From Macrobrachium rosenbergii (taxonomy: Eukaryota > Arthropoda > Malacostraca > Decapoda > Palaemonidae), in the NCBI RefSeq assembly GCF_040412425.1, contig NC_089762.1, forward strand, positions 22,356,147 through 22,420,146: a stretch of DNA of 64,000 nt, written 5' to 3'. Below, one piece after another: positions 13,268-25,800 of the stretch. A program made the translations under genes and the position numbers. Under the pieces are notes generated by a model that worked only from the letters and a program-made list of their open reading frames with translations, made no database searches and was not told the origin of the DNA. Each line of letters opens with the position of its first letter. Position 1 is the stretch's first letter.

Positions 13268-13469
13268 TGTTGGTTGACTCCTCCATGATTTTCAGATTTT
13301 ATTAATTCACTCGTAAACAACATGAACGGTTTATCTCTAATCTGATATTAAGCTGATAAAGCCATTGCGAACACTTTTAGCTATATTTCATTGTAAATTG
13401 TATGTAAGGTACTTGTATTATCGGGTAGATTATCCAGACCATGAACTGATTGCACGTCTCACCGAGAAG

Positions 13470-13561
13470 AATGTCACATCACAGAGAGAGAGAGAGAGAG
13501 TTTGTCGAGTTTTCAACTTCAGCACACTTTATTCCTGGGAAAACCAGGTTGTATTCTGCCC

Positions 13562-13621
<60 letters not shown>

Positions 13622-13675
13622 CCAGCACATTACAGACCTTACAGTTCGTTCCAGGTTGCCCCGTCCTCAGTGTGA
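13470..13675 (-). mobile_element. 5'-truncated LINE copy (3' end only)
   Basis: On the minus strand this begins near 13,675 in the segment encoding the extreme C-terminus of the LINE ORF2 (it matches 8,886-8,925 on the plus strand). It runs through one AATAAA-containing 3'-UTR unit and ends in CT-repeat tracts on both sides of that unit (13,562-13,615 and 13,482-13,500). Severe 5' truncation is typical of LINE insertion. It lies about 180 bp upstream of the 5' end of the larger copy, in the same orientation. It shows that the array unit is normally present once per element. Confidence 0.8.
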
Positions 13676-14108
13676 GAGAATGTAAATCCAATAATGAAAG
13701 GTTATGACTGGCATTTTAATTTTTGAAATTCAGTTTAACAGTAAAAATTTGTACGTAAGCACATTTCCCCCTCTCTCTCTCTCAAAAGAGGAAATAGTAA
13801 TCACCAGTGTGGAAGGGTGGGTGGTCCTGTGGAACTTTCCCTAGGACCTTCTTGCCTTTAGACAGAAGTCTCCTTTGTGAGTCTTCAGGAAGGCAAAAAT
13901 CGTAGATACAGTTTGCATTATTTTCAGGGACCCGTCTTTTTCATAGATGTTATATTTTTGCCTTTTCAGTGACCAAACCTCACTTTCTGTATTCCTCATG
14001 ACCTTCTGTTACTTCTTTCAAATGGACACCATCATATTCTTTGGAAGCTTGAATTTCAGATCAATGGCCCCTGTAGTGGGCTTGTTCCATATGAATAGGG
14101 TTCATCGT

Positions 14109-14111
<3 letters not shown>

Positions 14112-14143
<32 letters not shown>
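14112..14143. repeat. (AAT)n microsatellite
   Basis: About ten AAT trinucleotides. The poly-Asn ORF over it is an artefact. Confidence 0.97.
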
Positions 14144-14144
<1 letters not shown>

Positions 14145-15421
14145 TCCTGTTCAATAATGATCTTAGTCATGATGGCTATTACAGCAGCAGTTTTTGAATC
14201 GCCACTCTCTGAGAGAGGGGGCGAATAACATTGTTTTAATTTGGTAATTCTATATGGCTCCGCACCTGTTTTACCTTTTCAGCTGGTTTTCTACACTTTT
14301 AGGGGTTCTGATACTGGCGGTGCATCTGTTTCTTGTCGGCCAAATGGAATGTCCCTTCGCCGCGTTTAGTGCTGGCCCGGGGGGGGGGGGCTACTGTGGG
14401 GGTAGATTCACCCCTTCGTTAAAAAGGATTATTGCACTTGCCGGACGGGATGTGAACCGTTCAGAAACATACCTTAATACATGCTCTTTCTTGTGAAGAT
14501 CGCGTATGAAACCCTAGTTGGATGGACCAGGGTTGGCAGTACAGGTTAATTACACTCCGAACGCCAAGTAAGGTTAATTTATAGTGCGGAGCAAAAACTG
14601 TAGAAAAGTTAAGTTAGAAGGCAGTTGTCACATGGAGCTACTATAGTTCTACCTTTAATTTTATTCAAGCTGCCATTGCCCGAATTTCTCGAGCTTCAGC
14701 ATCGTAGTGAACTGTCTGACCCATTGCCAAGGGCAAGTGCTGTGTCAGCGAAGGTGCTGGGGATTTTCAGGAGTTTTGAAGAGGTAGTAGGGTCGTTGCT
14801 ATTTTGAAGCGTCTGCTCAGCTTTTGGGTACGATTGTGTTGCATTTCTGCATTTCATATTGAACGTTAGCGCCGCTGTGATTTGCCGGTGTTAGGTTCTG
14901 TGGTCTTCTGGCAAATGATGTCGCTCTTATTTACCATTTATAGGTTAAGCCGGCCCGGAAGGAGGACTGTGATCTCGGTTAGCCCCCTCCTTTGAGTGTG
15001 TTTTTCTCTCCAGGGCTTCAGGTGCTTGCAAATCGCGATGTCATCATCAGGGCATTATCACTGCTCCAGCATGAATGGAGAATATATTATCATCGCACCA
15101 ATCCTCGTGGCGGCGCAAGCAGAGGTGAAAAGTCAAGGGCCCGTGCTCAAAAAGCAATTAGGTGGATGGGTCATTTCATATGGAGTCAATTGTAAATCCA
15201 AAAAGTTGGTCCATAAGACAGTTTACGATAATGGAATTAAGTCATTTATATTGTTAGCATCACCATGAAAAAATGAAATAGAATTTGGCTTGAGACTTGT
15301 CACAAATTTGACTTAGAGACTTGGACACAAACGGTGTCCACCTCTCTGAGAAACATAGCGAGGTCAGTTTAGGTGGTACACATGTTGGCCATCCTGGTTA
15401 ATCTCATTTTCTTCTTACTTC

Positions 15422-15423
<2 letters not shown>

Positions 15424-15474
<51 letters not shown>
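15424..15474. repeat. (TC)n microsatellite
   Basis: Uninterrupted TC run. Confidence 0.97.
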
Positions 15475-15478
<4 letters not shown>

Positions 15479-15950
15479 GGTCTCAAAGTTATTCTTCATT
15501 CTGTGAACAATTTTGTATTATGCATATGATGAGGTAAATGTGCCAGGAAGTAACAGACAGTTTATTTCAAAATATGAAAAAATATTGAAATATTAGAGAG
15601 AAAAATAAGACTTCTGTTGTTTATGTGTGAGTCAGTGACTTCCTGAGACAAAGACTGTCGACATACATATTTATATCACTATATGTCACTGAGATGAACT
15701 TCTCCTCTTTCACCTCTACAAAGTTTGATTACAGGATTGTAATGTACCTGTCAGTCATGGGTCCGTGTTCCTTTTGATTCGGCGATGGGGACAGGGGGTG
15801 CTGCGTTGGGTGGGTGGGAGGGAAGGGGAGGGAGATTTCAGGTCAGTCAACTATCTTTTGCTATTAGTTTGTTAAATAGGAGTTGTGTGTAGAGGAGAAC
15901 TCCGTGAAAACCAGGGACTTGAATGAAAGGCTAAGTTTGGGCAGGTGCGC

Positions 15951-16013
15951 TTCTTCTTCTTCTTCTTCTTCTTCTTCTTCTTCTTCTTCTTCTTCTTCTT
16001 CTTCTTCTTCTTC
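15951..16013. repeat. (TTC)n microsatellite
   Basis: About 21 perfect TTC trinucleotides. The poly-Phe ORF over it is an artefact. Confidence 0.97.
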
Positions 16014-16984
16014 ATAGTAGTACAATGTCTGATCTCATGCATGCCAGGGCTTGCGAACAGAATGCCTATCTGGTGTCCTTTTTGTTTAGAAAAAAAGAAA
16101 AGAGGATTAGAAATTTCTGCTATGAATGTAATTTACCAGACGAGGCATTGGAACGAAAGACTCTCCTAATCTGCAGGAGCTGCGATACTGACGAGAAAAC
16201 AGTGAAAGACAATTGCCAAACTATAAGAAGCACCTTATTTTGAAGAGAAACGTGCAAAGGGCCCACCAGAGGAATTATCCCCGTAGTACAGGGCTCTACA
16301 TAACTTAAACAAAATGAAACACTGAAGTGTTGGGGGTGGGGGTGAGAGACACGCCCTCCTGGAGACAGAGGTTGGAAAGCAGAACTCTCTGGTGATGATG
16401 TGAGGAGTACTTACTATAGGATGATGTGGAACAAGTTAAGATTTTGAAGCCAAATGAAGCATTATGGAAGATGTTTATAAAGTTCCTTCCATTGTCCTTC
16501 TTTGAGAAGTTAACAGTTAAAGAGTTTAAATTGACAGTTATGTTGGGTTTTGTCGGGAATACAGATGATTTTTTTTTGTTTTTTTGACTGGGAAGGAATG
16601 TAATTATATCCAGTGTTTTCCCACAGAGGTACAGGAAGGGCCACCTTATCATGAAAGGGACACTCCGAGCTCGTCACGCAGCCTTCATACTTGAAAAACG
16701 TAAAGATATCTTGAATTTCTTTCAGAAAAACTCATTTGGGTCAGTGGTAATTTTTTTCAAGATGGGAAAGGGCTGTCATAGAATCCTGCTTCTTTTAGAT
16801 AGAGGAGCAATCCATAATTATATAATTTAACTGGGAATCTGTCTATGCAGTTATTTTTATTTGTCAACCATGGGGCCAGATCTTCCTTCTGGGTCATTAG
16901 TGGTAAAATTGGTATCTGCTGATATATTGTCATGCAAAGCACTCATTAAAATTTACACAATAGCTAAATTTGAATGGAACAACT

Positions 16985-17279
16985 GTACAGTGGTAGAGCA
17001 ATTGTTATCAGTGGGGTTCAGTTCCTAACATGACGAAACTGAAAATCACTGATAGCCAAAACTAAACTGGCATTAGCGCTTTATTGCCGAGTAACATCAG
17101 CGCTGATAATGGAAATCAACCAAGTATGGGATTGGTGCCATTGAATGGGATCAGTGCTGATAAGCCGAGATCAGCGCATATCGGTGACGAAAATCCATCT
17201 ATCGCCGATTGCTAGACAAGAGCTGTAAAACCAGATCGAATACCGAGGCCGCGATAACCGGGACCGCCGTGCCTGTACT
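16985..17279. mobile_element. pogo/Tigger-type MITE, copy 1
   Basis: A short element of about 295 bp starting near TACAGTGGTAGAGC and ending near CGTGCCTGTACTA. It is related to the element at 34,555-34,854: both share a GCTGTAAAAC segment close to the right end, a GATAACCG/GTTAACGG-type terminal motif, and an interior of repeated short phrases of the GATAA/TTATC type. TA at both outer edges fits a Tc1/mariner-superfamily (pogo-like) insertion. The termini are diverged and no transposase is present. Confidence 0.5.
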
Positions 17280-17424
17280 ATCCTAAAATATGTGCTGTAC
17301 AGTGAATATCATTTCAAAATCATCTTAAACACACCAAATTACACTGATGAAATGTGGTGAATGTGTTGCCCTAACATTATGCTAAGTGTACCACAACCCT
17401 CGATAATATCTAAAATTATCAAGT

Positions 17425-17875
17425 GTTTGACCCCTCTAAAAACACTTCTAACTGTACATTTTGATAGTTCATACGTTATTTTTGATAGTTCAAACAGCAA
17501 AATTAATCTAAAAATGCTTTACCAAGTATTTAGTTTTATCACAAAAAAAAAAGCAATTAATGATGAAAAATATGAAAGACAGTGAACCCCCATATTACAA
17601 AGTTGTCAACGTCTGCGGTATTCATGCATTCACGGGTTTCTCTGAATGGAACATATCTCCCATCATTACGCGGAAAATTTTGATGAACATGTTTTTCAAC
17701 TTGAGAAATGTTCACTTTAAATTACTGTATTTTCTGGGTAATTTTCATGAATAAATGCACTTTTGTGATAAAACTATTAAAATATTCAGGTATAAGCATT
17801 TTAGAAGGTTTTTCTGTGTTTAAGCTATCAAAATGGGCAGTTCTAAGTGTTTTTAGAGGTTTTACCATATGATTG
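17425..17875. repeat. Imperfect long inverted repeat (foldback)
   Basis: The segment around 17,430-17,560 (CCTCTAAAAACACTTCTAAC, then TTTTGATAGTTC) recurs in reverse complement around 17,745-17,870 (CCTCTAAAAACACTTAGAAC, then TTTTGATAGCTT). The centre is near 17,640. Arms are diverged but collinear. A related phrase, ATAAGCATTTTTAGAGG, also occurs near 30,870. This is best read as a decayed foldback or pogo-type MITE. Confidence 0.6.
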
Positions 17876-18046
17876 ATTTGAGCTATCGCGGAGGGGTGGG
17901 ACGTGTCCCGCGAATCAAAATTAGCTGGTTTTTACCACAGTAATTAGAATATTTCTTTGAAAATATCGCATATAAGCCCTATTTTCAAATAATGGGGTTC
18001 CTTTTTATTTACATTTAGAACCTAGATAATATTTTAGTTTAATTAG

Positions 18047-18095
18047 ACCACTGAGCTAATTAGCAGCTCTCCTGGGCTTCCCAGATTGGGGAGGA
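18047..18095 (-). mobile_element. SINE 3'-end fragment
   Basis: This segment (TTTAATTAGACCACTGAGC and the bases after it) matches the 3' end of the SINE at 628-882 and lacks the tRNA-like head. Confidence 0.55.
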
Positions 18096-19284
18096 AAATC
18101 TTTGCTAATAGGTGAAGCATAAATGCTTTTGAAATGCAAATTAGGCAGTAATCTATTAATACATGAATGTGCAGTACAACAGATGATGCACAAGGCCCTG
18201 TTAGGCAAAAGAAAAAATGGCTTGAGCATGAAGAATTAAATGAAACACTAACACAACAGTTGTAAAGACTGAATAAGAATGTAAGATGACTTTGAAATGA
18301 TATTGGGAATTTGTTTATGATAGCTTGAAGTATATTTTTATTTGAACTGTAAATGAAATTATTAAAATAGAACAAAATATGTTTAACAAGGTCAGAAATA
18401 TGGTTTCTTCAGAAGGATGCTGAAAATATCATTGCAGAAAGGAAAACTAATGATAAACATGGTTTTAGAGAGAGTAGGCATTGAGAAGATGCTTTGGCTT
18501 CAGTATAATTTTTATGAAAATGCGTTTGTTTCTCAACAACGCTAAGAAGACATCACAGAACATAAATATTCATAATAAAATACACTGAAGGACAAAAGAG
18601 ATGGAAAACTGAAGACAAAACAAAAAAGCGAAGGAAGTGTCCAGAATACACATACTGTATTAATGTATGAATGATACAATTTGAGGTTGGTGAGAGAAAA
18701 AGAGGAGATTTTATAAACTGCAGTTGAAGAAAAAAGATGATCACCTGGTATACAAGTGAAGAATAAAGTTTTCAGGGGAAAAGTATATTTAAAAAAAAAA
18801 AGAGAATGGATAAAAATCCTGCCAATTTGGGTTAAAAAGTCATGATGGTTTTGGATGTATTTTTGTAAGTTGAAACAAAATTAAAAAGGGGATTTTATAA
18901 AGTTCAATAGGCATTTCAATATGGAGATAGCCAATCACCAAGCAAGAGTGAAATAATCCATTCAGCATCTTTGATAATTTTGGGTAATGTTGTAGATATT
19001 TTAGAAAAAAATTCTACAGGACTGGGGTTATGCCATCAGAGCAAATCAAGAAATGGAGTCCTTCCTATTCAAAGGGTGAGAAATTGGATAGTGCAGACGT
19101 GCCTTTGATTCCTGCATAACCATCAAAAATCCTTAGAAAGGTATTTCTGCTTGCCCAGACACTATCCCCAAGTCTTTACTACAAATCTAACATAAATATC
19201 CATGTTTGCATCCAATTTAATAATTGTTTCTGCAGACTAGGAACCGATGAAAACAAATGTCAAGACCGTTAACTACTTTCCCAG

Positions 19285-19370
19285 ACAATAAAAATTTTCC
19301 TTTGTCAAAATGATCTGGTAACTCCCTTGTCAGCTGGTGAAATGATGACAGAGAAATAAAATCATTCTTA
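19285..19370. other. Internal complementary region of the outer DIRS-like element
   Basis: TTTTCCTTTGTCAAAATG, then a spacer and GGTGAAATGATGACAGAGAA, parallel the circle-junction segment of the better preserved DIRS element at 57,685-57,775 (TTTTCCTTTGTCAAAATCCC, then CAGTGAAATAGTAACAGAGAA). The position just inside the left terminal repeat is also the same in both elements. The copy is diverged. Confidence 0.6.
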
Positions 19371-20299
19371 AAAAAATGAAAGATTTAAGAAGAGACTGCT
19401 GACTGCTCAAAATAATTTTAATATAATTCTAACTGACAATGAAAGAAATGTATTACTAAATTCAATTTAATGGACTTTAAAAATGACTGATTTGGTCATG
19501 CAAAGATCATGAGAGAAAGCTTAGAGACAAAACCTTAATTCAGGCTGACATTAGGTATTAAGAAAATACTTTCTGCCTGATAGCAGACACTTGATGTAAC
19601 TTTACTTTTTTTTTTTTTAAAAGAGAAACATTTTTTCTGCAAAATGGTTAAATCCCTCAAAACAAGCCTCAAATTTAAAAACTGGAACAAACACACCTGT
19701 GTAAACATAAGGAGTTTCATAGGAATGACTTGCAGGAAAATTAGGACCTTCAACTCCAGATAACTCTAAATAGGTATCTCACCTTAGAAAAAGTTTGTTT
19801 TTAGAGAGTTAAACCAAAATGGATTGGTTGATAAAGACCAGACAATTCAAGCTTCTGCACTAAAGCAAAAGTAAAAAAATTTAACCTCTTCCCCAACAAG
19901 GGGTCAAAAATAAGATGATTGTTGGTCACAAAGAACAGTGATTCATTATAAAAGACCAGGAAACTGAATCTGGACAATAAAAGTCTTCCATGCACAGACC
20001 TTAGGGATTTTGTTTCACAACCTGTGATTTCATTATATATACGTGTACAGTAGGCCAGTGTGAGATGCATTTTGGTGTATTTTGAAAACTATGTGAATGA
20101 GCGAGTTCTTTTTTTGGAGAACCATTAGTTAGCAACTTTCTATGCCTAACTGATTTTAGAAAACAATGATAATGTATATGATATCTAAGTATCCTCCTAA
20201 ACTAAAAACAGGCCTAAGACCACAAAGTTAATTAGGTTATAGAAAATCTTGAGGGGCATTCAACCAGGCTTAGTTTAACCAGACGGCTTGTCTAAGATT

Positions 20300-22583
20300 C
20301 ATTAGTATTGCTCAACTGGGTTGCAACAGACCACTTACTGGTCCAGAAAAGGGGCATAAGACAACCTGAAGTACTGATATAAACAACTTGAATAAAGGAC
20401 AGGTGTTTTCCCAACCAGGGGAGGTTGTGGATAGGGAAAAATAGATTATTTTTGGATTTCCATACATAAAAGTAAATATATCTTTATTCGTCCTTATGCA
20501 ATGGAGAAGAACCATATTAAAAAGTAATACTAAGTCCAAAACCACTTGTTTAGCTGTGGCATGATTTTCTTAGCTGAATTTCAGAACCAGCCTAAAAATG
20601 TTTTGAAACCTCTTGAGGAAAGCAACATTTCTAAACTGAAAATCCACAGCCTCTGCAAAGAGACTGATATTTATAAATAAAGTTTAAGCTGTATTTTCCA
20701 TGTCTTTCATAAAGTCTAAAAACTTTATCACCCCAATATGTTCCACCAGAGGGTGACGGTGGAGAGACTGATGCCAGTAAAATGTAAAGCTGGGGAGAGA
20801 GGAATGTAAACATTACTAGAATGCAAATGGCCCATAAACCACTGTGTTCATAAATTTTAATATGAGCAACGCCCCTGAAACAATACTAGAAATATAACTG
20901 CAGCTACAGAAGAGAGAGAACCATCACTTTTATTAAAATCACCATTATTCTCAAGACCTTGTCTTATTTGACTTTTGTAAGTGGATTGAGTTGGTGCAAA
21001 TGATAACGGGCTCAATACATCTGTATTATCTGACTTTTGTAAATGGATATCTGGATTAAAAACCTAATGGGGGCCAGTAGGGACCACACCTCTCCAACGG
21101 AGGCTCTCTGGCAGGAATTTTTAGGGGTGATTTCTGTCATCTGGCATTTTCTGTGGTCTGACAGGTGGCCTGGTTCTTGTTAGCCAGGGAGAAGATTGGA
21201 ACCATTACTACAAAGGTTTTCTGGACTGCAAAAATTGGAGCTATCCTTTGATATAATGAACTACCATTTAAAGTCTTAAATTACCAGCCTGACATGAACT
21301 TCCTGGTAATGGGGGGGCTTTTTCTTTAAAGTTAGAAAGACCTTACCACTGATAATTCCAGGGATGATGAAGTGGAGTTGCTGAAACATATTTCCACGGT
21401 TCCTTGTACTTTTGTTTTCAAATTTTCTCCTTCTTCTTCATCAAGCATCTGAACAACTAGTCCAAGGGGGAAAGAATGCAAATCTGACTTGAAAATTAAG
21501 TTTTTAATCATAGAAAGATTGTTATTTTCAAAATTTTCGAGGGATTGAGGAGACCAAGTCTCTGAGGGACATTGGCCAGTACGATCCAACACTCTGTTTA
21601 TGTCAAATAGTTTCACAATTTTTTTAGCAGGTCTGTCATTGAGGCAAACTGAAGTACCCAAGGACTTTTCTTTTTGGGATCAAGCGGGATGCCGTGACTT
21701 TTGAGAAATTTCCTGGTCAAGATTCTAAGAGAATTCCCTAAGGCGGGAGAGAAAACCATAGAGGAAGATCCCACTGGAAATAAAAAAACTGATAAACAAT
21801 TATAAAAAGTCATATTGAACACATGAGTAAAAGTTCAGTTGAAAAATGTTCATAATCTCCAGGAAATTGATGACTTTTATGACGAGCCTCTTTCACACAT
21901 CCAGAACTTGTTGCGCCCAAATTATCCAATTATGCCCCTGCACGCTACAGGGATATCCTCTATACCGAGTTGTTGAACTACCGCGTCCACAGCAAAACAT
22001 GGGTGGTTTAGACCGTAGACCATGACCCTGAAGGAGTAGGTTGATTCCACAGTCAGAAACCGCAAAACTGAGAAATTCAAAATCGGACGTTATAACAACT
22101 CTGAAAGATCGATTTTAAGGTGTTGACTACCAATTTAATAGTTCAAACAAAACATTTTAGCTACTGTACCATAAATTATGCGAAATTTGTCGAATTTATT
22201 TCAAAAATTTAGACCCCAAACCATCATCCAGGATCACCCTTTTCAACTGATCTGAGTCTTTTTGGGAACAGTATAATAACCTCCCTAAAACTTTAGGTGC
22301 CTCTTTTTTATTGCTTGTTTGTTGAGCAGTTCAAAAAAAAAAATCCTGTAGGATTGATGATCCCTGGTAAAACCTCATTTTCAAAGTCAGGGTCCAACAT
22401 CCAGCTCCATCCTAGAACTTTGGACACAATACTGTATCCCAAGGGCTGAAGGTCCATTTCCCTGAACCAATCACAGGCGACTTTGCATACCTGTGTTCTC
22501 TCAGTAGGAGGATGAATGTTCCCTTTACCAATAGGTTTTCCTGTTGGGGTGGTGTTTGAAATTATATTCTGTGAGGGGTACAT
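20300..22583 (-). pseudogene. DIRS-type reverse transcriptase pseudogene
   Basis: Recognised by comparison with the element at 57-63 kb. The block SIVSKVLGWSW near 22,430 parallels SIISKGLGWSW there. HNWIIWA near 21,930 parallels YLDDWIIWA (RT motif C), with the catalytic YLDD lost. LQFASMTDLL near 21,640 parallels LQFASVTDLL. Near 20,440-20,300 a frame reading NNLFFPIHNL followed by a Trp-rich stretch weakly parallels the methylase-like domain. The order is the same as in the intact-order element. Stops and frame changes are frequent and this copy is more AT-rich, so it is older. No gag or recombinase was recognised for it. Confidence 0.7.
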
Positions 22584-22837
22584 ATTTTGGGATAGTACAG
22601 TGTCATCCTGTTAAGGCTTGAAAGAATCCACGTTCCTAAACTAGGTTTATGTTGTATGCTGGTGAAGCAACATAATTTCCCATAGGGAATGAGCTGGTTG
22701 GAAGCACATTGTTGGGGGGGTGAGCTTTTGAGTATGAACCAATATAAACTGTGTATTTTGTTTTATTGAACTACAGATAATGGAGGGGCCCCAATATATC
22801 TAATAAAACGCTTGCCTCCTCCTCAAAGGGGGCCGCC

Positions 22838-25800
22838 ATTTCTGGAGGGCCTTGTCGCCCGGTGAAATAGCCCCATTCAGCACTTATTTCTGGTAATTCC
22901 GTTGCTAGCCCAGATAAAGCTAAACCTCTGCTTCTGGGAAGAGGTTACTACCAGATCGAGCTCCACTAGATGGAGCTCGTGGCGGAAAATAGTGAACATT
23001 GGCAAAACATAAACTTTATCCATTCCAGTCTGGCCATGATGAACTCCCAACTCAGGTCAGACTGAAAGCCAGCACAGCAGGGACTTAGCCAAGAACACTG
23101 GAAAAATGGGCACCCGGCCTCACTAGATATGCAGTTTATCAAGGGCAGACGGAGTTCAAAAACCGGGCTGGCTTAGTCCGGGCATCAAACTCCCTCTTTA
23201 GAAAAGATTTTTCCAGCTTTGGGAGTTCCTTTTCTGGATCAAGTCCAGAAGGGGTCCAACCCCGACAGTGAAAGTGGACGGAGAAATCCAGAACTCATTC
23301 TTATGCTATCCCGGGAACACCAGGAATAGGGTCGTTGAGCTAGGTAACGGATTACCTTCAACATTACGCTAAGGTCCTCTAAGTTCTTTGTTCAATGAAA
23401 ATAATGGTAAGTTGTCACCCAGGGCAAGATCATGGTAAAGCTTAGAATAGCACCTGAAAGGAGTCAACTTGTATTGTCTTCCTGCCTAATAGCAGAGTGC
23501 CAATGAGAGTGACCCCATTTTTAAAGGAGGGATGATGACAGTCTCCTGGGAACCTGTCTAGAAAAATCCATGCCTCTGTCAATCTTACGAAAACTGGACA
23601 CAGGGGCACAGATCGGGGGGAAAGAAGTCTACTTTCCAACCGTGACCAAGACCTTCAAAATGAGTTTGCCATCAATTGAGGCCCGGAGGGCTTAAAGTTA
23701 GGTTACCGAATTCACAACAGGTCCGCTGATGAGGGGGAATGACAAACTGATTGGTTCGCCAGACAGGGCAGACATTACAGGAAAAGTATGTTGTCATAAG
23801 CTGATTAAAAATTTTGGGACTTCTTATTGGAATTTTGGTAAGAACCTCTGATTGTTGGTTAAACATCTGGTTCCGAATACATTACTCAAAGACAGGTTGG
23901 CGAGAGGGCTTGGTTTTGCTGCCCTCTTACTCGCGCTTGCCGGAGGAATGAGACTTGCTCCCTGAGGCTCAGGTGCTGAGACCTTACCTTTCCTCGACGG
24001 GGAAAGGCGATGCTTTCTGGAGGACGAGGACTTATAGCCCTATCGTGAATGAAGTGCTAGTCAACTTCAACTGGGGAAGCTGATGGAGCTGCACCCAAGG
24101 AGGAAGACTTCAAAACCTGAAAAGGAAGAGACAGAATAAGCTGGGGAGTCAATATCAGTTTCCTCCTAAACAACCTCACTTAGACCACAAAGCCAGGACC
24201 ACCTGGTTTTCAGGAGCTGACGAGGTTCCAGGTTAAGTCCAGACGGGACCTCTTGATGAAACCTCAGCGTTGAGGACAGACCACTTGGGTGGCTGGGTCG
24301 GTCCCGGATCTGCTGGATGATGGGGTGGCAAGATCTTCTGGCACCAGGGGAGGCCCTGGATAGGGCCGGGCAGAGCAGGTCCCAACTCGAGAGGGGTGGG
24401 ACAGAAGGGCTTCCCTGACGGTTATTCCTAAGAAACCCAGCCACCCAGGCCCGGAGAATTCCAAAACCACTTGACTTTGGGGAGGACTCGTCCGCCTGAA
24501 AGAAAGAACCAGCTAAAAGAACGAAAATCAGTCCGGGAACCACGTTTCCAATATTCAAAATGAGGAGCCCTCCAAAACGTTGATATGGAAGACTGTCACT
24601 GACTGACTAATCCTGGATGGTTGCATTAAGTCAAAAAACCTCCACCTCAACCATCGAGGGTGCCACACTACCAGAATACTGAGGCCGGACCGGGACAACC
24701 AACTGGTCCGGTAACTACGTGACCATAAGGTTGTGCAAGGCGAGGCCACTATTCAAGCAGGCCCTCACAGCGAACAGTCTGTGACTCCAAATGGTCATAA
24801 ACTCACTTTGACTTCAGAAGGAGAACCACTGAAGCAAGGCCCAGGAATTTTTCTTGGGCACCGAATACTTGGGATGATGAAATGATAGGATGTCCTTATC
24901 ATAAACTTTCCCAATAAGCTGGAAATTCACAGAGTGGAAGGTAAAGTTCCTGAGACTCAGGTGGAATACTTCCTGGAATGAAGGAATGAGACAACAAGAA
25001 ACTCGATTATAATGGGTTGCCAGTAAAAATAACCGGCTGGAACCCCAGGTGAGCCACCAACTAGATATAAATAAGGAGAGTACCTCCTAGATAACACAGA
25101 CTTGTTTAAATACGGTATATTCAAACTGGCAAAACATTAAACAAGTGAGGAGGCATGAAGGGAAAATGCGCGAGACCCGAGGGATCCGCCAAGAATATAT
25201 AGGACCTTTCTGCAACCAAGACTTGAAAGGAAGCCAGAGAAAGAAGGTTACGGCAAGATGCTCAGTAGGATCGAACCCACAAGACTGTAAGCAACCGGAG
25301 ACTTGCATAATAACCCAAACAAACGGGACACGCCCGGGAAAATTTTCCAGTGGAAGGGAACTTCCTTGAGTAGACTGAAAAACCACCAACAGGCCAACAC
25401 AGCGACCCCCAGAACTCTGGGAGGGAGCTCTACCAAATGGAGAAGTCCCTGATTGGGGGGAAAATCGACATCTAGTGCTCCACCCTGGGCCCTGATAACT
25501 AGAGCTGGGCTGGAACTGAAGTGGAGTGGGAGAATGGTAGGCCTCCCACCCAAGAAAGAGAACAGGAGACGGGGAAACATATAACCCGCTCAACTGCACA
25601 CATCCAAGAAAATGAAACTTAGGATGCATCCTGCTCTAAGATAAGGGAAGTGACTTAAGCCTCAATGCCCAAATGCCTAGGCAAAGCCTAATAGGGACCT
25701 AACCTAGTATAGGCTAGGAAAATGGAAGGAGAGGACACACGGGAAACAAACAAGGAGAGAAATTTTGGCTGAAACCAACCGGGATCGAGAAGAGGGGGCA

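Larger units (their letters stand above)
8886..13290 (-). mobile_element. Jockey/CR1-type LINE, decayed, near full length
   Basis: Non-LTR retrotransposon read right to left. An N-terminal region and CCCH zinc-finger ORF1 (13,267-12,021) come first, then an endonuclease region with SISDHNVIEL near 11,190 and a GDFNF-like WDFNF near 11,440, then reverse transcriptase (10,560-9,750), and finally a C-terminal tail ending in LGQPERIVRF near 8,886. Coding blocks lie in different frames with stops, so the copy is dead. The 5' boundary near 13,290 is approximate. The plus strand here is T-rich and has no coding signal of its own. The exact clade cannot be fixed without a tree. Confidence 0.85.
13680..16980. 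other. No gene recognised; SSR-rich
   Basis: I found no supported gene. The stretch holds the SSRs listed separately and a G homopolymer at about 14,379-14,390. A sequence near 14,450-14,460 (minus strand GGTTCACATCC) matches a pol III B box closely but has no convincing A box. A 72-codon plus-strand ORF at 16,025-16,243 contains two CxxC pairs (CYEC and CRSC) that could suggest a zinc-ribbon fragment, but there is no other support. Confidence 0.45.

Noticed and set aside
14440..14510. Possible tRNA gene on the minus strand (B box GGTTCACATCC)
   Set aside because: No convincing A box or cloverleaf could be formed; at most a SINE remnant.
16025..16243. 72-codon ORF with two CxxC pairs
   Set aside because: No other zinc-binding context, no splice partners, follows a TTC microsatellite; not enough to call a gene.
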